From the NCBI GenBank assembly GCA_963730315.1, contig CAVSRD010000006.1, positions 151,659 through 215,658 of the forward strand: 64,000 bases of DNA, in the 5' to 3' direction. The number at the start of each line of letters is the position of its first letter. Position 1 is the first letter of the stretch. Positions 49,360-57,194 of the stretch are shown here, piece after piece. Both the position numbers and the translations under genes were made by a program. The notes beneath the pieces were generated by a model, which saw nothing but the letters and a program-made list of their open reading frames with translations, was not told the DNA's origin and made no database searches. Source of the stretch: VRUE01 sp963730315 (GTDB lineage: Bacteria; Actinomycetota; Thermoleophilia; Solirubrobacterales; 70-9).

Positions 49360-50055
49360 CTAGTTGATCCCGCACTCGGTCTTCTCGAGGCCCGCCCAGC
49401 GCCCGGCGCGGGGCGAGCCGCCCGGCCCGACCGGCTTGGTGCAGTGGGTGCAGCCGATCGACGGGTAGCCGCGGTCGTGGAGCGGGTTGTACGGGAGGTG
49501 GTGCTCACGGATGTAGTTCCAGACGTCGCGCTCGGTCCAGTCCGCGAGGGGGTTCAGCTTCCACAGCCCGAATCGCTTGTCCCAGCCGAACTTGGGAGTG
49601 TTGGCGCGACTGGCTGAGTCCTCGCGGCGGACACCGGCGAGCCAGCAGTCTACGGAAGAGAGGGCGCGACGCATCGGCTCGACCTTGCGCAGCCCGCAGC
49701 AGGCGTCGGCATCGCGGTCCCAAAGCGCCTCGCCGTACTGCGCCGCCTGCTCCTCCAGGGTCAGGTTGTGGAAGCGGTCGAACTCGACCCCGAGGTGCTC
49801 GACGAGCCGGTCGCGCGTCTCATAGGTCTCCGGGAAGAGGACGTCCGTGTCGAGGTAGAAGAAGCGCGCCGCCGGGTTGACCCGCGTCGCCAGGTGCGCA
49901 GTCACCGAGCTGGTTTTCTGGAACGAGCAGGCGATGTAATGGCGCTCGCCGAAGGTGCCGAACATCCACTCGATCGCCTCCGCAGCCCTCTTGCCCTCCA
50001 GGTCGGCGGCGACCTGCTCGGCGTCGATCTCCGGGCTGGTCGCGACCGGGTTCAT
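49360..50055 (-). CDS. cysH: Adenylylsulfate reductase, iron-sulfur type (CysH)
   Basis: A 231-residue thioredoxin-dependent reductase. The sequence has the four cysteines of the [4Fe-4S]-containing APS reductases, C119-C120 and C202-x-x-C205, plus the nucleophile C228 in the C-terminal ECGIN. The final residue is Asn where most relatives have His. The nucleotide loop is ACSFQKTSS. It makes sulfite from APS. ATG at 50055 overlaps the sulfite reductase stop by 4 bases, coupling the two consecutive steps. Confidence 0.93.
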   Translation of the reverse strand: MNPVATSPEIDAEQVAADLEGKRAAEAIEWMFGTFGERHYIACSFQKTSSVTAHLATRVNPAARFFYLDTDVLFPETYETRDRLVEHLGVEFDRFHNLTLEEQAAQYGEALWDRDADACCGLRKVEPMRRALSSVDCWLAGVRREDSASRANTPKFGWDKRFGLWKLNPLADWTERDVWNYIREHHLPYNPLHDRGYPSIGCTHCTKPVGPGGSPRAGRWAGLEKTECGIN

Positions 50056-51884
50056 ATTGCGCACTCGCCCTCGCCCCGCTCGACCTTGTAGGGGCTGGCG
50101 CGGTTCCAGTCGATGAACTGCTGCATCGTCTCGAGGCTGAACTCGGACGGCAGGGTGAGATCCTCGACCTCCGCTTCGAAACGGGCGGCGCCGGCGCGCT
50201 CGGCGAAGGCGTTGAACTCCTCGCCCTCGGCCCGCTCCGCCTCGTAGAGGCGCAGCCAACGCTCGACCGCCTCGGGGACCCGTTTGGCGGGCAGGCGCGA
50301 CTTCAGCCGCGTGCCGAAGATCACCTCGCCGCCCTCGTAATTGCCGCCGACGTGCGGGATGTAAGCGGGCATCTGGCGCCCGCCGACCTTCAGCGAGGCG
50401 CCGTAAAAGCCGATGTTGGCGATGTGGTGCTGGCTGCAGCCGTTCGGGCAGCCGCTCATCTTGATGTGGACCTTGCGGGTCAGCCCGTCGGAGATCTGCA
50501 TCTCCTCCAGCCGCTCCTTGATCGCCCGGTTGAGCCCCATCGAGCTGGTGATCCCGAGTTTGCAGCTGTCGGTGCCGGGGCAGCTGACCACGTCGGTGAC
50601 CTGGCGGGCGCCGGCCTCGCCGAGGTCGAGCGCGCTGAGCCGCTCCCAGACGTCGTAGAGCGCCTCGTCGCGCACCCAGCGCAGAACGAGGTTCTGCTGC
50701 ACCGTGCTGCGCGCGCAGCCGCCGGTGTACTCGCGCATGATCGTCGCCAGGCCGCGGAACTGCTCCGGGGTCAGGTCGCCGCGGTCGATCTTCACCTCGA
50801 CCGCCGAGAAGCCCGCCTGGCGCTGCGCCTGCACGTTCGCCTCGACGAAACGCCTGAACTCGGAGCGCTCGCCGTTCGACGAGGCCGGGGCGGAGGGAGG
50901 GTCGGGGGCGTTCTCCTCCTCCTCCTCGTCGAAGCGCAGCCGCTCGACGTTGAAGTCGCGCTCGGCCACCCAGTCGCCGCGCAGCTCCTCCTCCACCTGC
51001 TCGCGGAAGGCGTCGATGCCGATCTTGTCGATCAGCACCTTGATCCGGGCGCGGGCGCGGTTGACGCGCAGCCACTCCTGGCGGTCGAAGATCCGCAGCG
51101 CCGCCTCGGCGACCTTCAGGTAGTCGCCGTTGTCGGCCTCGACGAACTCATACAGGGTCGGGGCGACGCGGGCCATGATCGAGGTGCCCCCGCCGACCCG
51201 CATCTCGAAGCCCTTGCGGCCTTCGCGTTCGCGGCTGATGAAGGCGATGTCGTGGATGCCGGTGATCGCCCGGTCCTCGTCGGAGCCGGTGAAGGCGGTC
51301 TTGATCTTGCGCGGCATCAGCTGCGTGGTCGGGTGGCGGACGAAGTAGCGGACGTAGGCGCCGGCGTAGGGAGTCGGGTCGAAGACCTCGTCCGGGGCGA
51401 CGCCCGCCCAGGGGTCGCCGGTGACGTTGCGGACCGTGTTGCCGCAGCCCTCGCGCGAGGAGAGGCCGACGGCGGAGATCTCGCGCAGCAGCGACTCCAT
51501 GTCGCGCAGCGGCACGTGGTGGATCTGGATGTTCTGGCGGGTCGTGATGTGGCCCTTGCCCAGCGGCGCGTAGCGCTCGACAACGTCGGCGAAGGCGTCC
51601 ATCTGCTCCGGCGTGACGCCGCCAAACGGCAGCTTGACGCGGACCATCTGCACGTCGGGCTGGCGCTGCCCGTAGACGCCCTGTTTGAGGCGGAAGCCGA
51701 TGAACTGGTCCTCGGCGAGGCGACCGGCGAGGAACTCCTCGGCTTCGCTGTCGAAGTCGTCGAACTCCCGCTCGATGATCGGGATCACGTGCCCGGGGAC
51801 GTCCTCGTAGGTCTCCGGGTTCTCCAGGGTGCCCGTCCGGCCCTTGCCGCGCTGCTGCTTGTCCTCGTCGATCACGACCTCCAC
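50052..51884 (-). CDS. Ferredoxin-dependent sulfite (nitrite) reductase, siroheme type
   Basis: A 610-residue protein with the two-fold ferrite-reductase repeat. HITTRQNIQIHHV and GCGNTVRNVTGDPWAG form the siroheme-binding face. The cluster and siroheme ligands are CPGTDSCKLG and CPNGCSQHH (about residues 440-485). Context with cysH, sat and cysC makes sulfite the likely substrate, giving sulfide, though nitrite reductases share the fold. An acidic, Glu/Pro-rich insert (about residues 330-350) is unusual. An A/T-rich stretch at 51890-51922 separates it from the rhodanese gene and may hold its promoter. Confidence 0.9.
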   Translation of the reverse strand: MEVVIDEDKQQRGKGRTGTLENPETYEDVPGHVIPIIEREFDDFDSEAEEFLAGRLAEDQFIGFRLKQGVYGQRQPDVQMVRVKLPFGGVTPEQMDAFADVVERYAPLGKGHITTRQNIQIHHVPLRDMESLLREISAVGLSSREGCGNTVRNVTGDPWAGVAPDEVFDPTPYAGAYVRYFVRHPTTQLMPRKIKTAFTGSDEDRAITGIHDIAFISREREGRKGFEMRVGGGTSIMARVAPTLYEFVEADNGDYLKVAEAALRIFDRQEWLRVNRARARIKVLIDKIGIDAFREQVEEELRGDWVAERDFNVERLRFDEEEEENAPDPPSAPASSNGERSEFRRFVEANVQAQRQAGFSAVEVKIDRGDLTPEQFRGLATIMREYTGGCARSTVQQNLVLRWVRDEALYDVWERLSALDLGEAGARQVTDVVSCPGTDSCKLGITSSMGLNRAIKERLEEMQISDGLTRKVHIKMSGCPNGCSQHHIANIGFYGASLKVGGRQMPAYIPHVGGNYEGGEVIFGTRLKSRLPAKRVPEAVERWLRLYEAERAEGEEFNAFAERAGAARFEAEVEDLTLPSEFSLETMQQFIDWNRASPYKVERGEGECAI

Positions 51885-51922
51885 GAGGAAAAAATAGCAA
51901 AACCTGACAGGGATTAGGGTAT

Positions 51923-52294
51923 TTAGCTCACCGCACTCCTCTTCCGCGCTTGCAGCACGGCGGCGGCTTCCCCGGACTCGGCAACGTAGCCTCCGTCCGG
52001 CTCTACCGGCAGCCCCGCATCCTCCCAGGCCCGAATGCCGCCGGACATCGGAGTCGCCTCGAACCCGGCGCCCGCCAGCGCCTCGGCGGCCATCTCGCAG
52101 CGGCTGCCGCCTCGGCAGTAGACGATTACGCGGCGCTCGCGGTCGAGCTCCTCGGCGCGCCCGGCCAGCTCAGCCAGTGGCAGGTGGAGAGCGCCGGCGA
52201 TATGACCGGCCTCCCACTCGTGGTCGGCGCGCACATCGACCAGCTGCGCACCGCCCTCAACCAGCTCCTGAGCTTCAGCCGGGCTGACGCCCAT
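51923..52294 (-). CDS. Rhodanese-domain protein
   Basis: A 123-residue single rhodanese domain with the active-site loop CRGGSR around residue 60 (VIVYCRGGSRCEMAA) and LVDVRADHEWEAGHIAGALHLP at the front. It is a likely sulfurtransferase acting on thiosulfate or persulfide sulfur. It lies between dodecin (1-base TGATG overlap) and the sulfite reductase gene (38 bases), consistent with sulfur metabolism. The last 25 residues after the domain are poorly conserved. Confidence 0.87.
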   Translation of the reverse strand: MGVSPAEAQELVEGGAQLVDVRADHEWEAGHIAGALHLPLAELAGRAEELDRERRVIVYCRGGSRCEMAAEALAGAGFEATPMSGGIRAWEDAGLPVEPDGGYVAESGEAAAVLQARKRSAVS

Positions 52295-52503
52295 CAGTCG
52301 ACCTCGGTCCCCTCGACCAGGAACGCCACCCTGACGTGCGCCCGGTACTCGTCGAGGTTCTCGCCGCGGATCCCGGTCGAGACGATGTCGATGGCGCGCA
52401 CGTTGCGCAACGTGCCCTGCGCCTGCGCCAGCGCCTGCTTTGCCGCGTCGTCGGTCGACGTCTTTGAGCTGCCGACCAGCTCGATGATCTTCACCACAGC
52501 CAT
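52294..52503 (-). CDS. Dodecin
   Basis: A 69-residue flavin-storage protein matching dodecin along its whole length: VVKIIELVGSSKTSTDDAAKQALA, then AIDIVSTGIRGENLDEYRAHVRVAFLVEG. Dodecins form hollow 12-mers that hold FMN, riboflavin or CoA. A RBS (GGAGGAG) lies within the end of the upstream small gene. The position at the head of sulfur-assimilation genes could reflect flavin or CoA demand, but this is inference. Confidence 0.92.
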   Translation of the reverse strand: MAVVKIIELVGSSKTSTDDAAKQALAQAQGTLRNVRAIDIVSTGIRGENLDEYRAHVRVAFLVEGTEVD

Positions 52504-52685
52504 CTCACTCCTCCTTCAACCTCCTGGATGGTCCCCTTCGCTCCAACCCCCTCGGCCAGCGCGGTACGCCGCCACGGGCCGATCTCCTCGTTCGGCTCGC
52601 CGCCTGGCGCCGCCGTCTCGGCGAGGAACCGCTCGACCGCCGCGGCGATCGCGGCGGCCTCCTCCGGGTTCGGGCTGCGGGGCAT
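52491..52685 (-). CDS. Small conserved-looking protein, possible acyl-CoA carboxylase accessory subunit
   Basis: A 64-residue protein starting MPRSPNPEEAAAIAAAVERFL and containing PWRRTALAEGVG. The composition and the helix plus PWRR block resemble small accessory subunits encoded with biotin-dependent carboxylases in related actinobacteria, but no carboxylase gene adjoins it here. Its end overlaps the dodecin start by 13 bases and carries the dodecin RBS. The function is not established. Confidence 0.5.
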   Translation of the reverse strand: MPRSPNPEEAAAIAAAVERFLAETAAPGGEPNEEIGPWRRTALAEGVGAKGTIQEVEGGVRWLW

Positions 52686-52744
52686 GAAGCAAGCCTAGTC
52701 CACACCGGCGGCACCGGTGGCGGCTTCACCGAACTGCGGTAGGA

Positions 52745-54448
52745 CTACCCGCTGTTGTTGAGGCCGGCCACCGGCGAGCCGACCGTGTGGTCGGCGCAGT
52801 AGGCGGGCTTCGGGTCGAAGGGATCGGTGAGCGCGAGGCCTTCGGGTTGGCCCCTGGGGCCGCACTGGATCGCTTCGTCGCGGACCCCGTCGCGGGCGTC
52901 GATCACGTCTTCGCCCCCGCGCCCGTAGAAGCGGTCCTTGCCGGGCTGGCCGAGCATCGCGTTCGGCCCGCTGTCGCCGATCAGCACGTCGTGGTCGAAG
53001 GAACCCTCGATGTCCTCGTCGGTCGGCGAGAGGCGAACGTGCTTGCAGCCGTGGACGGCGTCGATCCAGGCGGCGTGGGCGGCCAGCGAGATATAGAGGA
53101 TGCCCGGGTGCGCCTGCGTCTCGGCGAAGGAGGCGTCGTCGCGACCCGGTCCGCCGACGATCGCCCCGCCGGCGCAGCCGCCGCCGGCGGCGAGCAGGTC
53201 GCCGCTCGGGCCGCCGTGGAGATAGGTGGGCCCCGGCAGCCCGCCGATCAGGCCGTCGGCGCCGGCGCCGCCGTAGAGGTGGTCGCTGCCCGGCCCGGAC
53301 TCGATCAGGTCGGGCTCCGGGCCGCCGCGGATCGTGTCGTTGCCGGGGCCGCCGGCGAGGCGCACGTTCTCGACCGCTTCCAGCGAGCCTTCGACCTGCA
53401 GGCTGTCGTTGCCGGGGCCGAGGTCGGCCATCAGCCAGCGGGCCGGGCCGTCGGCCTCGCAGACGGCCTCGGTCGTGACCCCGGCCGGCCGGCTGCAGCC
53501 GGCGCCGACCGCCACCCGTTCGGCGGCGCTGACCGAGAAGCTCTCGCTGGCGGCGTCGAAGGAGACGGCGATCTGGTCGCGGCCAGGGCCGCCGAGGACC
53601 TCCAAGCCCCCGCCGCCGCCCCGGGTGCCGTCGAGTTCGACGTAGGCGGAGCCCTTCGGCGGCGGTTCTTTGCCGCAGGACACCGCGTGGCCCTTCGCCC
53701 CGCTGCAGCGATCGGTTCCCTGGCCGCCGTTCAGCTCGTCGGCTCCGCCGCCGCCGCGAAGCTTGTCGTTGCCGGGACCGCCGTCGATCACGTTCGCCCG
53801 CCCGTTGCCGATCAGCGTGTCGGCGAAGGCCGACCCTTCGATCGAGTCGAAGCGGAACAGCCGGTCGTGGCCGTCGCCGCGAGCCCGGTGCTTCCTCAGC
53901 GACACCCAAACACCGCCGCCGCCGCGGCGACCGGCGCCGGGGTCGGTGGCGAAGGAGGCGATGTCGCCCTTCCCCGGGCCGCCGTCCATGCGGTCGTAAC
54001 CGTAGTCGCCGTGGACGAGATCGTAGTTGCCGGGGCCGCCGTTCAGCGTGTCGATGCCGAGGCTGCCCGCGACCTCGTCGGCTTCGCCGGGGCCACCCAC
54101 CACCTTGTCGTCGCCGAGGTCGCCGATCACCCGGTCGGTCCCGGGCCCGCCGTCGACCACGTCGTTGCCGCGGCCGCCGTGGATCAGGTCGTCCCCCGGC
54201 CCGCCGCAGAGCAGGTCGTTGCCGAGGCTGCCGAAGATTTCGTCGTCTCCACCGCCGCCCCAGATCACGTCGCGGCTCGGCGTGCCGTGCAGCACGTCGG
54301 GCCCGTCGGTGCCGGCGATCGTCGCCCTCCGGCCGTGACAGCGCGGCGTTTCTTCTTCTTCGCCCGCGCCGGTCCCAAACACGAACAAGGCGCCAAGCGC
54401 CGCAAGGGTCGCGACCGCGACCACGGACTGCCTGCCTGCGCCCTTCAC
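52745..54448 (-). CDS. Secreted RTX-type (GGxGxD) calcium-binding repeat protein
   Basis: A 567-residue exported protein. After a hydrophobic export segment (VVAVATLAALGALFVFG), most of the chain consists of nonapeptide repeats such as GGGGDDEIFG, GGPGDDLIHG, GGRGNDVVDG and GGPGNDKLRG, in three blocks separated by about 100-residue spacers. Such repeats fold into calcium-bound beta-rolls outside the cell. No protease or lipase domain is attached, and no type I secretion genes are nearby. The GTG at 54448 puts the export signal at the N-terminus; a GTG at 54499 is an alternative. Confidence 0.8.
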   Translation of the reverse strand: MKGAGRQSVVAVATLAALGALFVFGTGAGEEEETPRCHGRRATIAGTDGPDVLHGTPSRDVIWGGGGDDEIFGSLGNDLLCGGPGDDLIHGGRGNDVVDGGPGTDRVIGDLGDDKVVGGPGEADEVAGSLGIDTLNGGPGNYDLVHGDYGYDRMDGGPGKGDIASFATDPGAGRRGGGGVWVSLRKHRARGDGHDRLFRFDSIEGSAFADTLIGNGRANVIDGGPGNDKLRGGGGADELNGGQGTDRCSGAKGHAVSCGKEPPPKGSAYVELDGTRGGGGGLEVLGGPGRDQIAVSFDAASESFSVSAAERVAVGAGCSRPAGVTTEAVCEADGPARWLMADLGPGNDSLQVEGSLEAVENVRLAGGPGNDTIRGGPEPDLIESGPGSDHLYGGAGADGLIGGLPGPTYLHGGPSGDLLAAGGGCAGGAIVGGPGRDDASFAETQAHPGILYISLAAHAAWIDAVHGCKHVRLSPTDEDIEGSFDHDVLIGDSGPNAMLGQPGKDRFYGRGGEDVIDARDGVRDEAIQCGPRGQPEGLALTDPFDPKPAYCADHTVGSPVAGLNNSG

Positions 54449-54536
54449 GATCCTCAGCGTACCGGCCACCTGCAGACGTGCCGGTGATTGAGTGCCCACA
54501 AAGGGGCATAACCACGGGCACGTCCCGGCGATGCGG

Positions 54537-55982
54537 TCAGCCCCCCAGATTCACCATCACGTGCTTGATCTCGGTGTAGTCCTCCAGGGCGTACATCGAG
54601 AGGTCCTTGCCGTAGCCGGACTCCTTGTAGCCGCCGTGCGGCATCTCGGAGACGATCGGGATGTGGTCGTTGATCCAGACGCAGCCGAAGCGCAGCGCGT
54701 TGGCGACCCGCATCGCCCGGCCGACGTCGCGCGTCCAGACCGAGGAGGCAAGGCCGTAGCGGGTGCCGTTCGCCCACTCGATCGCCTTCTCCTCGTCGCC
54801 GAACGGCTGCACGGTGATCACCGGGCCGAAGATCTCGTTTTGGACCATCTCGTCGTCCTGCTCGACCCCGGCGATCACGGTCGGCTCGAGGAAGTAGCCG
54901 GGCAGGTTGGGCTGCTCGCCGCCGGTGACGACCTCGGCCCTGTCGGGCTTGCGCTGGAGGAAGCCCTCGACCCGCTCGCGTTGGCGCTGCGAGTTGAGCG
55001 GCCCCAGCGTGGTGTCGGCGGAGAGGGTGTCGCCGAGCACCAGCTTGCGGGCTTCGGAGGCGAGGCCGTTGACGACGTCGTCGTAGACGGCGCTCGAGGC
55101 CAGCACCCGGCAGGCCGCCGTGCAGTCCTGGCCGCAGTTGTAGTAGCCGGTGCCGGCGATCGTCTCCAGCGCCGCCTCCATCGAGGCGTCGTCGAAGACG
55201 ACCACCGGCGCCTTCCCTCCGAGCTCGAGGTGGACCCGCTTCAGGGTGTCGGCCGCCGCCTTGGCGATCCATTTGCCGGTTGGCGGCGAGCCGGTCAGCG
55301 AGACCATCTCGACGTCGGGGTGGGTGACCAGCTCGACCCCGGTCGGCTCGCCGTGGCCGCCGATCGCGTTGAACACGCCGGGCGGCAGGATCTCCGCGCA
55401 CCACTCGGCGAACAGCAGGGTGGTGAACGGCGTCGTCTCGGCCGGCTTGAGGACGACCGTGTTGCCGGCGCCGAGCGCCGGGCCGATCTTCCAGATCGCC
55501 ATCATCAGCGGGTAGTTCCAGGGGGTGATCTGGCCGACCACCCCGACCGGCTCGCGGCGGATGAACGAGGTGTGGCCCTCCATGTACTCGCCCGCCGCGC
55601 GTCCCTCCAGGCAGCGGGCGGCGCCGGCGAAGAAGCGCAGGTTGTCGGCCATCACCGGCACCTCGTCCTCGAGCACCGCGCTGCGCGGCTTGCCCGCGTC
55701 GGCAGCCTCGAGGTCGGCGATCTCCTCGCCCCGCTCCTCGATCAGGTCGGCGATCCGCAGCAGCGCCCGCGCCCGTTCCCCCGGTGGCGTCGCCGCCCAG
55801 CCGTCGAACGCATCCTTCGCTGCCGCCACCGCCGCGTCGACGTCGGCCTTGGTCGAAAGTGGCGCCTCGGCGATCGCCTCGCCGCTCGCCGGGTTGACGA
55901 CGTCCTCGCTACCGCCCTCGACCGGGTCGGCCGCCTTGCCGCCGATCAGGTTCCTCAACTTCGTCCTCTCCGCAATCGCCAT
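54537..55982 (-). CDS. Aldehyde dehydrogenase, aminobutyraldehyde/betaine-aldehyde type
   Basis: A 481-residue NAD(P)-dependent ALDH. TPWNYPLMMAIWKIGPALGAGN is the NAD-binding approach region, LTGSPPTGKWIAK the Rossmann loop, ELGGKAPVVVFDDA holds the general-base Glu, and NCGQDCTAACRV the catalytic Cys. The sequence is closest in style to gamma-aminobutyraldehyde dehydrogenases (PatD), which oxidise the aldehyde formed when putrescine is transaminated. The nearby class III aminotransferase and divergent polyamine transporter fit this. AGGAGG lies 8 bases before the ATG. Confidence 0.88.
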   Translation of the reverse strand: MAIAERTKLRNLIGGKAADPVEGGSEDVVNPASGEAIAEAPLSTKADVDAAVAAAKDAFDGWAATPPGERARALLRIADLIEERGEEIADLEAADAGKPRSAVLEDEVPVMADNLRFFAGAARCLEGRAAGEYMEGHTSFIRREPVGVVGQITPWNYPLMMAIWKIGPALGAGNTVVLKPAETTPFTTLLFAEWCAEILPPGVFNAIGGHGEPTGVELVTHPDVEMVSLTGSPPTGKWIAKAAADTLKRVHLELGGKAPVVVFDDASMEAALETIAGTGYYNCGQDCTAACRVLASSAVYDDVVNGLASEARKLVLGDTLSADTTLGPLNSQRQRERVEGFLQRKPDRAEVVTGGEQPNLPGYFLEPTVIAGVEQDDEMVQNEIFGPVITVQPFGDEEKAIEWANGTRYGLASSVWTRDVGRAMRVANALRFGCVWINDHIPIVSEMPHGGYKESGYGKDLSMYALEDYTEIKHVMVNLGG

Positions 55983-56024
55983 CAGCCAAGCCTCCTGAAT
56001 CGTCTCTCGCTCATCTGAACAAAT

Positions 56025-56090
56025 TTCGCGCTTTGCTCGCTCGCGCTAATCACCACCGGCCATCTCGCTCGCTCGCTCCGCGCTCAAGGC
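56025..56090. repeat. Dispersed GCGAGC-rich repeat, copy 3
   Basis: Minus-strand text TTGAGCGCGGAGCGAGCGAG, then GATGGCCGGTGG, then GCGCGAGCGAGCAAAGCGCG spans the end of ald and the gap before the aldehyde dehydrogenase gene. It shares AGCGCGGAGCGAGCGA and the GCGAGCGAGC-AAGCGCGA block with copy 1. It encodes the last residues of the alanine dehydrogenase (SAERASEMAGGD). Confidence 0.5.
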
Positions 56091-57194
56091 CTCCTCGACC
56101 GGCACGCAGGTCGCCCCCACCGCCTCGGCAACCGCCGGGTGGGTGATCTGACCGGCCGCTACGTTGATCCCCGGTCGCAGCCCCGGGTCGCGGCGGATCG
56201 CCCCCGCGGCGCCCCGGTCGGCGAGCGCGATCACGTAGGGAAGCGTAGCGTTGGTCAGCGCTTGGGTCGAGCTGATCGGGACAGCCCCGGGCATGTTGGT
56301 GACGCAGTAGTGGGTGATCCCGTCGACCGCGAAGGTCGGTTCCCGGTGGGTGGTCGGCCGCGAGGTCTCGAAGCAGCCGCCCTGGTCGATCGCCACGTCG
56401 ACCATCACGGCGCCGGGCTTCATCAGGGCGAGCTGCTCGCGCCGCACCACGAAGGGCGCCCGGGCGCCGTGGACGAGCACGGCGCCGATCACCAGGTCGG
56501 CGCGGGGCAGCATCTCCTCGATCGCCAGCGTGGTCGAATAGACGGTCGAGCAGCGGCCGGCGAAGGCCGGCTCCAGCTCCCGCAGGCGGTCGATCGACTT
56601 GTCGTAGACGAACACGTCGGCCTCCATGCCGATTGCGATGAAGGCAGCGTTCATGCCAACCACCCCAGCGCCGATCACCATCACGTTGGCGGCGGCGACG
56701 CCGGGCACGCCGCCGAGCAGGATGCCGCGCCCGCCGAGCGGCTTCTCGAGCATGAAGGCGCCGGCCTGGGTGGCGAGCTTGCCGGCGATCTCGCTCATCG
56801 GGGCGAGCAGCGGCAGGCGGCCGTGGGCGTCCTCGACCGTCTCGTAGGCGATGCAGGTCGCGCCGGAGCCGCAGAGGCCGCGGGTCTGCTCGGGGTCGGG
56901 CGCCAGGTGCAGGTAGGCGAAGAGCAGCCGGCCCGGCTGGAGCATCTCGATCTCGGTCGGCTGGGGCTCCTTCACCTTCAGCACCAGCTCGGCCTCGCCG
57001 AACACCGCAGCCGCGTCGGGAGCGATGCGGGCCCCCTGCGCCTCGAATTCGGCGTCGGCGATCGCGCTGCCCTCCCCGGCCTCGGCCTCGACCAGCACGC
57101 CGTGCCCGTGCTCGACGATCTCCCGCACTCCGGCGGGGGTGATCGCGACCCGGTACTCGTCCGGCTTGACCTCCCTTGGCACGCCGACGATCAC
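56046..57194 (-). CDS. ald: Alanine dehydrogenase
   Basis: A 382-residue NAD-dependent enzyme interconverting L-alanine with pyruvate and ammonia. IVGVPREVKPDEYRVAITP is the family N-terminus, ELVLKVKEPQPTE carries the active-site lysine, PLLAPMSEIAGKLATQ the catalytic His/Met region, and VMVIGAGVVGMNAA the NAD fold. The GTG at 57194 forms a GTGA overlap with the pucR-like gene. If the adjacent aminotransferase uses pyruvate as acceptor, Ald would recycle the alanine formed. The C-terminal 12 residues come from a dispersed repeat. Confidence 0.94.
   Translation of the reverse strand: MIVGVPREVKPDEYRVAITPAGVREIVEHGHGVLVEAEAGEGSAIADAEFEAQGARIAPDAAAVFGEAELVLKVKEPQPTEIEMLQPGRLLFAYLHLAPDPEQTRGLCGSGATCIAYETVEDAHGRLPLLAPMSEIAGKLATQAGAFMLEKPLGGRGILLGGVPGVAAANVMVIGAGVVGMNAAFIAIGMEADVFVYDKSIDRLRELEPAFAGRCSTVYSTTLAIEEMLPRADLVIGAVLVHGARAPFVVRREQLALMKPGAVMVDVAIDQGGCFETSRPTTHREPTFAVDGITHYCVTNMPGAVPISSTQALTNATLPYVIALADRGAAGAIRRDPGLRPGINVAAGQITHPAVAEAVGATCVPVEEALSAERASEMAGGD

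Noticed and set aside
52745..54448. Closely spaced GC-rich DNA repeats that could suggest a CRISPR or satellite array
   Set aside because: The periodicity follows codons for the GGxGxD nonapeptide of an RTX protein; units vary in sequence and there are no unique spacers.
54492..54521. GTGCCC/GGGCAC inverted repeat between the aldehyde dehydrogenase and RTX genes
   Set aside because: Short arms with an 18-base loop and no T-run; weak evidence for termination.
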